This document shows, one piece after another, positions 49,343 through 55,807 of a stretch of 64,000 bases of DNA. The notes under the pieces are model-generated. The model had not been told where the DNA came from and made no database searches. It saw nothing but the letters and a program-made list of their open reading frames with translations. Within the stretch, counting starts at the first letter, position 1. Each line of letters opens with the position of its first letter. Both the position numbers and the translations under genes were made by a program. This DNA comes from Bacteroides congonensis (lineage in GTDB: Bacteria > Bacteroidota > Bacteroidia > Bacteroidales > Bacteroidaceae): contig NZ_FQXY01000008.1 of assembly GCF_900130125.1 (NCBI RefSeq), positions 450,301-514,300 on the forward strand, read 5' to 3'.

Positions 49343-50695
49343 ATGACAGGACAAAAGACACCCACTGCGTTGGGAACAGAAAAGATTGGGAAGCTTTTAA
49401 TGCAGTATGCCATTCCGGCAATTATCGCCATGACGGCGTCTTCTCTATATAATATGGTAGATAGTATTTTCATCGGTCACGGGGTAGGAGCAATGGCTAT
49501 CTCCGGATTGGCGCTAACCTTTCCGCTGATGAATCTCGCCGCCGCTTTCGGATCGCTGGTCGGTGTGGGGGCAGCTACACTGGTTTCGGTGAAACTGGGA
49601 CAGAAAGATTACGACACCGCACAACGGGTACTCGGCAATGTGCTGGTACTGAATATTATCATCGGACTTGCCTTTACGGTTGTCACATTGATATTTCTCG
49701 ACCCTATTCTTTATTTCTTCGGCGGTAGTGATGCCACGGTAGGGTATGCCCGCGATTATATGGTCGTTATCTTATCAGGTAATGTCGTCACCCACCTTTA
49801 TTTAGGTCTGAATGCCGTACTTCGTTCGGCAGGACATCCGCAGAAAGCGATGGTTGCCACGATTGCTACGGTGGTGATTAACACGATACTTGACCCTGTT
49901 TTTATTTATGGCTTCGGCTGGGGAATACAGGGAGCGGCTATCGCTACCATTACGGCACAGGTCATCGCGTTGGCATGGCAGTTCAAACTATTCTCTAATA
50001 AAGAAGAACTGTTGCACTTCCACAAAGGTATCTTCCGGTTGAAGAGGAAAATCGTGGCCGATTCCCTGGCTATCGGCATGGCGCCTTTCCTTATGAACTT
50101 GGCAGCCTGTTTCATCGTCATTCTTATCAATCAAGGCTTGCAACATCACGGCGGTGACTTGGCTATCGGAGCGTTCGGCATTGTCAACCGGCTCGTATTC
50201 CTCTTTGTCATGATTGTAATGGGACTGAATCAGGGTATGCAGCCGATTGCCGGCTACAACTATGGGGCACAGCAATATCCGCGTGTGACAAAAGTCCTGA
50301 AAATAACGATTTATGCCGCCACCATCGTAACCACTGCCGGATTTCTCATGGGAATGTTGATTCCCAAATTGGCGGTTTCTATCTTTACTACGCATCAGGA
50401 ACTGGTGGATATTTCTGCCAAAGGATTGCGTATTGTAGTGATGTTCTTTCCCATTGTCGGTTTTCAGATGGTGACGTCCAATTTCTTCCAGAGCATCGGC
50501 ATGGCAAGCAAGGCAATCTTCCTTTCGATATCCCGTCAGGTTCTTATCCTGATTCCCTGCCTGTTGATTCTCCCTCGTTATTATGGGCAATTAGGAGTCT
50601 GGATAAGTATGCCGATTTCCGACCTGACAGCCAGTCTGATAGCGGGAACAATGCTTTGGTGGCAGTTCCGCCAATTCCGGAAGAAGCCTGTCTGA
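49343..50695 (+). CDS. MATE family efflux transporter
   Basis: 450-residue inner-membrane antiporter with about twelve hydrophobic segments in two similar halves. Typical strings are PAIIAMTASSLYNMVDSIFIGHGVG in the first helices, LYLGLNAVLRSAGHPQKAM in the middle and MGLNQGMQPIAGYNYGAQ at the start of the second half. Such pumps exchange cationic drugs or metabolites for Na+ or H+. Substrate unknown. I use ATG 49343; the TTG at 49313 overlaps the -7 element. It is divergent from lysS, monocistronic, and followed by the 86-bp palindrome. Confidence 0.9.
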   Translation: MTGQKTPTALGTEKIGKLLMQYAIPAIIAMTASSLYNMVDSIFIGHGVGAMAISGLALTFPLMNLAAAFGSLVGVGAATLVSVKLGQKDYDTAQRVLGNVLVLNIIIGLAFTVVTLIFLDPILYFFGGSDATVGYARDYMVVILSGNVVTHLYLGLNAVLRSAGHPQKAMVATIATVVINTILDPVFIYGFGWGIQGAAIATITAQVIALAWQFKLFSNKEELLHFHKGIFRLKRKIVADSLAIGMAPFLMNLAACFIVILINQGLQHHGGDLAIGAFGIVNRLVFLFVMIVMGLNQGMQPIAGYNYGAQQYPRVTKVLKITIYAATIVTTAGFLMGMLIPKLAVSIFTTHQELVDISAKGLRIVVMFFPIVGFQMVTSNFFQSIGMASKAIFLSISRQVLILIPCLLILPRYYGQLGVWISMPISDLTASLIAGTMLWWQFRQFRKKPV

Positions 50696-50763
50696 CGACT
50701 GGTTTGCTGCAATACTTTTCGAGAGTACAACAATTTTGTTTATAGAGCAAGTTTTTCTCAACG

Positions 50764-50849
50764 ATACTCATGCCTATGAGAAAAAATACTCATACATATG
50801 AGAATATATTCTCATTGAACTGAGAATTTTTTCTCATAGGCATGAGTAT
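50764..50849. repeat. 86-bp palindrome built from TGAGAA/TTCTCA units
   Basis: Outer arms of 29 bp (50764-50792 and 50821-50849, one mismatch) and an inner perfect 18-bp palindrome (50798-50815) share one centre, between 50806 and 50807. The motif ATGAGAA or its complement recurs throughout. It lies between the converging MATE and DUF6078 genes. It could end both transcripts or extrude as a cruciform. Confidence 0.9.
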
Positions 50850-50905
50850 TTCCCCCTGCTAGAATGCTCTGAAACGGCATTTTCTTAGCGTTTATGATAA
50901 GGGCT

Positions 50906-51340
50906 TTACCAGTCGAATAAATTTATGTATTTGTCGAATTCAGGTTTGGTTTTGATGCCATGTTTTAGAAAGACGGCGATAATCTGTTCTTGTTCGTCAG
51001 GATGCAGCATCCGTTCTTTGTTACGGATGCGGTAAAACATGCTGCGTCCCATTAAGGAATATAATTCTTTGCGGATGGTCACGGCTGTAGTATATGGAAT
51101 GTTGTCCAATATATGGTCCATTCCGCAAGCAAAGCGTGAAGTGCAGTATGGTTTGAAAAAGTTGCAGTTGTTCTCATTTCCTGCTATGTGGCTTGGGTTG
51201 ACTGTTCGGAAATCAGTAACGTTTTGCGGTATGCAGAGCGTAGCTTGATGGCGTAGGCATTTATTGCGGCGCGGGCATTTGCTGTGGGTGCAGTATAAAT
51301 ATTTTTTAGGGATGTCGTTAAAGTCAATTTTTGGGTCCAT
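50906..51340 (-). CDS. Cys-rich DUF6078-like protein
   Basis: 144-residue soluble protein. The N-terminus holds a cysteine cluster (YCTHSKCPRRNKCLRHQATLC), with more cysteines in NNCNFFKPYC and FACGMDH, suggesting zinc or iron-sulfur binding. The C-terminal half is helical (RKELYSLMGRSMFYRIRNK, then a conserved-looking HPDEQEQIIAVFLKHG). It matches the Bacteroidetes DUF6078 family as I remember it; function unknown. I start at ATG 51340 (MDPKIDF), since the longer frame begins at TTG. A -7-like minus-strand TAAGTTTG lies at 51395-51402. Confidence 0.7.
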   Translation of the reverse strand: MDPKIDFNDIPKKYLYCTHSKCPRRNKCLRHQATLCIPQNVTDFRTVNPSHIAGNENNCNFFKPYCTSRFACGMDHILDNIPYTTAVTIRKELYSLMGRSMFYRIRNKERMLHPDEQEQIIAVFLKHGIKTKPEFDKYINLFDW

Positions 51341-51490
51341 GATTCTCAATGCTTTTATAGTTTGCTGTTGTTTTCATATTCTGTTTACAGGTGGCAAACT
51401 TACACAAAAACGCTGGAATAATCGAAAGAAAATGGAAGAAAAGGAATACTGCACTCCATGCTAGGTATATGTAGAGTATAAATCTACTTG

Positions 51491-51543
51491 TTTTGTATAC
51501 GAAACAAAATGATGTGTATTTTATTCTGTATACGAAATAAAAT
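51491..51543. repeat. Two similar hairpins with core GTATACGAAA, 33 bp apart
   Basis: The core GTATACGAAAyAAAAT repeats at 51495-51510 and 51528-51543, each copy flanked by short AT-rich inverted arms. They lie 90-200 bp upstream of the DUF6078 gene and downstream of hepT. Spacing of about three helical turns would suit paired operators. Confidence 0.5.
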
Positions 51544-51633
51544 TTAATTGTAAAGCATATCAAACAATTGATGAATACTAAAGAGAACAAGTGAGTAGGA
51601 CAGACTTGATAGATAAATTAACGTCTTATTGTT

Positions 51634-52038
51634 TTAAAATAAAGAGTTATGCTTACCGTTTTCTATGTCTGTAATAATGCTATTTATAGTGATTAATAGA
51701 GGTGGAATTCCTCTTTTTATGGTATTGAATATTGCTTCGGGGTCGATAGCGGCGTATTCATGGGATAATATATTGCGTAAACCTATAATTCGTTTCCAAG
51801 GAATCTCTTTATAATTTTCAACTAGTAATGCTTCTTCTGTAAGGTTGTCTATTTGTCTCACTGTTTCTCCTATTGTTTGAAGACACATGCAAGTAGAATT
51901 AAATAGTACCATAGCAGAGTCAGAGGTTAAAAAGTCATGGTATGAATTTAGATGTTTCGTTGTTCTTTCTATAAAAGAACTTTGTTCTTCAACGAAATGT
52001 AGCATGCCTACTATTTTTTCTTTAGATATAGATCGCAT
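51634..52038 (-). CDS. hepT: HepT-like RNase toxin (DUF86)
   Basis: 134-residue helical protein of the HEPN superfamily. The RNase motif R-x4-H-x-Y is intact as R88-NILS-H93-E-Y95. Its length and all-helical make-up match HepT toxins, and its start overlaps the 3' end of the upstream nucleotidyltransferase gene by 17 bp, the standard HepT/MntA (type VII) toxin-antitoxin arrangement. In that system the antitoxin AMPylates a tyrosine of the toxin's motif (here Tyr95 or a neighbour) to silence it. All key residues are present, so the pair looks functional. Confidence 0.88.
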   Translation of the reverse strand: MRSISKEKIVGMLHFVEEQSSFIERTTKHLNSYHDFLTSDSAMVLFNSTCMCLQTIGETVRQIDNLTEEALLVENYKEIPWKRIIGLRNILSHEYAAIDPEAIFNTIKRGIPPLLITINSIITDIENGKHNSLF

Positions 52039-52315
52039 CTTCTTCTAGACTTTTTTTGAAAAAATTGCGCATGATAGCTCCTAGTGAGATGATGTCCACT
52101 TTTGTACGGAATATTTTTTCTAAATCTTCCTTTATATCCTGTATTGTAAAATAGTCAGGCTCTTGTAACTTTATGCAAATATCAATATCACTTGTTTCAT
52201 CATGCTCTCCTCTGGCGGCGGAACCAAACAACCCCAAAGTGATTATTCCGTATTTCTCAGCATAGTGTGCTTTGAAATCGCGTAATATATCAAGTATTTC
52301 AGCGGTTGTTTTCAT
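52022..52315 (-). CDS. mntA: MntA-like nucleotidyltransferase antitoxin
   Basis: 97-residue minimal nucleotidyltransferase. The family pattern G-S-x10-D-x-D is complete: Gly31-Ser32 in LGLFGSAARG and Asp43, Asp45 in SDIDICIK. Known MntA proteins transfer AMP to the partner HEPN toxin and so neutralise it. First gene of the toxin-antitoxin pair, with a -7 element at 52337-52344. The antitoxin-first order is typical. Confidence 0.9.
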   Translation of the reverse strand: MKTTAEILDILRDFKAHYAEKYGIITLGLFGSAARGEHDETSDIDICIKLQEPDYFTIQDIKEDLEKIFRTKVDIISLGAIMRNFFKKSLEEDAIYI

Positions 52316-52336
52316 TTTCTATTCTATTTATAGGAA

Positions 52337-52344
52337 CAAAGGTA
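52337..52344 (-). promoter_or_regulatory. -7 promoter element of the mntA-hepT pair
   Basis: Minus-strand TACCTTTG (TAnnTTTG), 22 bp before the mntA start codon. Confidence 0.6.
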
Positions 52345-52472
52345 GCAATTATTTTGATATAAAGAAAAGTTGGAGACTATAACTTGTGCTGATTTGTAGT
52401 ATGTTAGAAAATAGTGATAAGGGGTAAAGAATCCTTTGTTCTTGATTTTTCCTAAACATTTATAACTCTCTC

Positions 52473-52504
52473 TTGTTATTTTCCGAAAAGTATTTGTACC
52501 TTTG
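52473..52504 (+). promoter_or_regulatory. Promoter of the structured leader RNA
   Basis: TTG (52473-52475), a 21-bp spacer and TACCTTTG (52497-52504) fit the -33/-7 pattern. Predicted transcription start is near 52511. Confidence 0.65.
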
Positions 52505-52510
52505 TCATCG

Positions 52511-52750
52511 GAACGTAGCATGCCGCTTTTATGGTATGCGATTGTGCGTTTCCTCGGCTAGCAGGAAATTGTAACGGATTTTTTTCAGATGCCGGGAAGA
52601 CGCCTGTACTTCTATGACTTTTCATAGAGTACGGGCTGTCTGCCCGTATCTGAAGGGTAGCCGTTACTACCTCCTGCTGGCGGGATTAGACAGCTCCGTA
52701 CTCTTTTATAATAAAAGGTACGGAACAAGTTAATTACTAACTTAGTTCCG
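52511..52750 (+). ncRNA. Structured leader or small RNA of about 240 nt
   Basis: Between a good promoter and a terminator, this stretch folds extensively by eye. A first hairpin lies at 52518-52539. A long irregular hairpin spans 52560-52678, with nested stems AGCAGG/CCTGCT, GTAACGG/CCGTTAC, TCAGAT/ATCTGA, CGGG/CCCG, GCCTGTACT/AGTACGGGC and CTATG/CATAG. TCCGTAC (52695-52701) can pair with GTACGGA (52718-52724), overlapping the terminator stem. There is no ORF of note inside. I cannot match it to a known riboswitch, 6S, tmRNA or SRP RNA. The 52316-52472 part upstream holds only the mntA promoter region. Confidence 0.7.
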
Positions 52751-52756
52751 TTTTTT
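52721..52756 (+). terminator. Intrinsic terminator abutting the downstream start codon
   Basis: CGGAACAAGTTA pairs with TAACTTAGTTCCG (52738-52750, one bulge) and is followed by T6 at 52751-52756; the ATG of the next gene starts at 52757. It may attenuate that gene or define the 3' end of a free-standing RNA. Confidence 0.8.
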
Positions 52757-53560
52757 ATGTCAAAGTGGCTCACAACAAAACAAATGTCCGAAAAGCACGG
52801 CATTAATGAACCCATTCTCAGGAATTGGGCGAATCTTGGTTATATTACAAGTTCACGAATAGAGGAACAGCTATTTCTGGATGAAGATAGCCTTCTCGCT
52901 TATCTGGAAACCCACAAGAGACTTGGTTTGGAAGCAGATTATTTATCAAGAATCGTAGAAGAAAAGAAGTTGGAACGTGACTTTATCATTTCCAGATATG
53001 ATGATTTGCTTTATGTCTTGAGAACCCAAAAGACATGTAAGCCTTTGTATACAATCATTATTCGCGAACTGGCTCAATTGATAATTCATCCCGAAGGTCG
53101 TGATATTTTCTATTCCATTTCCATAGGAGAACCCATAGCGAAAGTTGCCTGCCGACATCGAATCACCTACGACCGTGCATTACAGATTTATAATTCTCAT
53201 CTTAAAGGCTTGAAACTACGGAAGGACATGTTGGCTACCTATCGGAAACGTTCCATGGATGCCCGTTTCCTGTCTTTGGCCGAGGACAGGAAGAAGGTAA
53301 ATCTGGAGCAGGATGAAAAGATACTTAATCTGTCACTCCGGAAAGTTGCCGATACCCGGTTGGCAAATGTGTTGCAGAACAATGAGATACGGACGGTAAA
53401 GGAGCTGTTTGAAATCATATCATTAGGGGGATGGAAAAGTATATTAGGCATAGAAGGCGTCGGAAAAACTTCGTACTACCGTTTGTTGTCCAAGCTTCAG
53501 ATGCTGGGAGTAGTCGATGAAAGTTTGGACAAAATCCTTTCCAAGTGTTCACATGAATAA
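52757..53560 (+). CDS. MerR-like HTH protein with RNA polymerase alpha-CTD-like tail
   Basis: 267-residue cytoplasmic protein. Residues 1-60 form a MerR/excisionase-type winged helix (WLTTKQMSEKHGINEPILRNW). The middle is a long helical part with a second HTH-like segment (IAKVACRHRITYDRALQIYNS, near 135). Residues about 195-260 resemble the RNA polymerase alpha C-terminal helix-hairpin-helix domain (DTRLANVLQNNEIRTVKEL then ILGIEGVGKTSYYRLLSKL). This suggests a transcription factor that contacts DNA and perhaps polymerase. It has no ribosome site other than the terminator stem, so its translation probably depends on the leader RNA at 52511-52756. Confidence 0.75.
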   Translation: MSKWLTTKQMSEKHGINEPILRNWANLGYITSSRIEEQLFLDEDSLLAYLETHKRLGLEADYLSRIVEEKKLERDFIISRYDDLLYVLRTQKTCKPLYTIIIRELAQLIIHPEGRDIFYSISIGEPIAKVACRHRITYDRALQIYNSHLKGLKLRKDMLATYRKRSMDARFLSLAEDRKKVNLEQDEKILNLSLRKVADTRLANVLQNNEIRTVKELFEIISLGGWKSILGIEGVGKTSYYRLLSKLQMLGVVDESLDKILSKCSHE

Positions 53561-53563
53561 TCC

Positions 53564-54148
53564 CTATTCTTCCGTATGTGTATTGGCTATTTCCGCCCGA
53601 ATCCTGCTTAGTGATTGTGGCGTTATCCACAAGTAAGACGCGATATGTTTCAGTGGGACATATTGCAGTAATTCCGGTGTATCCTTGATAAGAGTAAGAT
53701 AACGCTCTTTGGCTCGCGGGCTTCCCGAACTGATAAGCCAATTTTCTTGTAAGAGCATCTGGTGATTCATAAGACTAATTCCCAGGTTAGCAAGTCCGAT
53801 GGAAGAAGCGAACAAATGATTCAGGGCTGTACGGGAAATGCAATAAGCTACGCTGTCACACATCGCTTCAATATTTATTAATGAGTAACCATTTTCCACA
53901 TATCCCCAAACGGAGAAAGCGGCTTCTCCCTCGGACGCAAACCAAATCGTTGAATCCACTCCGTCTTTATGGTAGTATGCCCGCCAAATGCCTTCTATGA
54001 TAAAATAAAGGTTACTATTCTTTGCTCCTTCGCGTACAATCAATGATTTCTTTTTGAAATGTACTTCTTCCATACAGTCCAATAAAGCCTGTATATCCGT
54101 TTCTGACACCTTATACTTATTACAAAGTTTTTCAATGAATGCCTTCAT
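53564..54148 (-). CDS. Crp/Fnr family transcriptional regulator
   Basis: 194-residue regulator: cyclic-nucleotide-binding-like beta-roll (about 20-115, with YFIIEGIWRAYYHKDG and SEGEAAFSVWGYVENG) and a C-terminal winged helix (about 145-190, with HIASYLWITPQSLSRIRAE as recognition region). No Fnr-type cysteine cluster is visible, and the cAMP-binding arginine pattern is not conserved, so the signal is unknown. It lies 13 bp after the MATE gene on the same strand. The palindrome at 55576-55599, upstream of their shared promoter, is a likely binding site, which would mean autoregulation. Confidence 0.87.
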   Translation of the reverse strand: MKAFIEKLCNKYKVSETDIQALLDCMEEVHFKKKSLIVREGAKNSNLYFIIEGIWRAYYHKDGVDSTIWFASEGEAAFSVWGYVENGYSLINIEAMCDSVAYCISRTALNHLFASSIGLANLGISLMNHQMLLQENWLISSGSPRAKERYLTLIKDTPELLQYVPLKHIASYLWITPQSLSRIRAEIANTHTEE

Positions 54149-54161
54149 GTTGCAAAGATAC

Positions 54162-55517
54162 TCATCGTCGGCGGACGATTAAGCGATCTTTGAAATAAAT
54201 TCCGATGATATAGAGCATTGTTAACAATTCTGCAAACGGTACGGCTAGCCATATACCCGGCACTCCTAGTATTTTAGGAAGCACAAGAAAACCGATCAGC
54301 ATAAATACCACCCCTCGAAGGAGAGTGATAATCATAGCTCTCTGCCCCCGTTCGACGCTTTGATAATAACCGATTCCTATCATGTTGAAAGCAAAGAATA
54401 TAAATCCGATACCAAAATAAGAAATACCATTCATGGCTATATCGAATGCCGCATAGCTCCGGTCGATAAACAGCGACACGATATTCTGCCGGCATAGGAC
54501 GGTGATAATGAAAAAGCTGATTCCACAAATCAATGCCGTCCGAATGGCGAGGTGCAAGGCTTTCCTGACACGGTCGGGCTGTCCGGCTCCGAAATTATAG
54601 CTGATAATCGGTTGTGCGGATTGCGCAATGGCATTGTAAACCATGAAGATAATCGGGAAGAAGTAGCAGGCAATACTGAATGCAGCTACTCCGTCTTCAC
54701 CGAGATAATGGATGAAAACATAATTTCCCAAAAACATCATACAGGCGATGGATGCTTCGCTGATAAAGGCGGAACTTCCCAACTTTATCATATAACCGAC
54801 ATTGCGAAGAGTCAGCATCATACTTTTGATACTTAACTTAATCCGGCACAGATGAAGGGAACGGGAGAATTTGAGGAGATAAATCAGTGTCATCAATCCG
54901 CCTACGACAGTTCCCAAACTGGTAGCGAACGCTGCTCCCATTATTCCCCAGCCAAATTCAAAAATGAATATATAGTCTAGGATAATATTGAGTATGGCCG
55001 CAATAGCATTGCACATCATCGCATAAGTGGGCGAACCATCCAGGCGAATACAGAACATGCCTATATTTAATATCTCATAGAATACAAGAAAAGGGAGATA
55101 CCATGCCATATACTCAACCGCCAAGGGCAATAATCTGTCCGAACTTCCTAATAATTTGGCCAATGGCTCTATATAATAAAAACACAGGGCGGACATAATA
55201 AGTATAAGAAGAGTGGAAAACACAAGCGCTTGAGTAATATTAATACTTGCTACTCTGCGTTTTCCCTGTGATAAATGAATGGAAGCGACTACCGAAGAAC
55301 CGACTCCGAACATCAGGCCGATGCCGGCGGTAATCATAAAAAGCGGAGCCGTGATGTTAACGGCTGCCAATGCATCACTTCCAATCCCTTTTCCGACAAA
55401 TATACCGTCCGTAATAACGAATATAGCCGAGAAAACCATTCCTAGTACCGTAGGAATTAATAGCTTACGGAACAATGTGGAAATCTCCATGCTGCTGAAA
55501 TCAATACTATCTTTCAT
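54162..55517 (-). CDS. MATE family efflux transporter
   Basis: 451-residue inner-membrane antiporter with about twelve membrane segments. Visible family strings are PTVLGMVFSAIFVITDGIFVGKGIG at the start, AMMCNAIAAILNIILDYIFIFEFGWG in the middle and NAIAQSAQPIISYNFGAGQ at the start of the second half. I start at ATG 55517 (MKDSIDFSS) because the longer frame begins at a TTG inside the -7 element. First gene of a two-gene operon with the Crp/Fnr regulator, suggesting inducible efflux of an unknown compound sensed by the cell. Confidence 0.9.
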   Translation of the reverse strand: MKDSIDFSSMEISTLFRKLLIPTVLGMVFSAIFVITDGIFVGKGIGSDALAAVNITAPLFMITAGIGLMFGVGSSVVASIHLSQGKRRVASINITQALVFSTLLILIMSALCFYYIEPLAKLLGSSDRLLPLAVEYMAWYLPFLVFYEILNIGMFCIRLDGSPTYAMMCNAIAAILNIILDYIFIFEFGWGIMGAAFATSLGTVVGGLMTLIYLLKFSRSLHLCRIKLSIKSMMLTLRNVGYMIKLGSSAFISEASIACMMFLGNYVFIHYLGEDGVAAFSIACYFFPIIFMVYNAIAQSAQPIISYNFGAGQPDRVRKALHLAIRTALICGISFFIITVLCRQNIVSLFIDRSYAAFDIAMNGISYFGIGFIFFAFNMIGIGYYQSVERGQRAMIITLLRGVVFMLIGFLVLPKILGVPGIWLAVPFAELLTMLYIIGIYFKDRLIVRRR

Positions 55518-55550
55518 ACCTTTAATCTTTAAAATCTTAGAAAACGGTTG

Positions 55551-55558
55551 CAAAGGTA
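55551..55558 (-). promoter_or_regulatory. -7 promoter element of the MATE-crp operon
   Basis: Minus-strand TACCTTTG, 33 bp before the start codon. No -33 TTTG at normal spacing, consistent with activator dependence. Confidence 0.65.
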
Positions 55559-55575
55559 AAAGTATGAAAGGAGAT

Positions 55576-55599
55576 AAAAATTACCAAATGGTAATTTTT
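55576..55599. promoter_or_regulatory. Likely Crp/Fnr-family operator
   Basis: Perfect 10-bp arms AAAAATTACC/GGTAATTTTT around four bases. The centre is about 43 bp upstream of the predicted MATE-crp transcription start, the position used by class II Crp-type activators. Confidence 0.6.
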
Positions 55600-55807
55600 A
55601 TCCATCACGTTTATTTTGGTTTATCCGGAGAGAAATTTAAACTGTATCCTTTTGTCCAAAAATGTACATTTATTATTTGTTGGACATTAAATACTCCGAT
55701 TTGGATTGTATACTTAGGTGGAAATATAGATAAAAGGACTTTATTTGTATAATTTAATGTCAGTATCATTGATGGAATAATATGCACCGGATTTGTGCTG
55801 ACAAGGA

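Noticed and set aside
52022..52038. Frameshifted single gene at the HepT/MntA junction
   Set aside because: Both frames are complete proteins with intact motifs; the 17-bp overlap is the normal arrangement of the pair.
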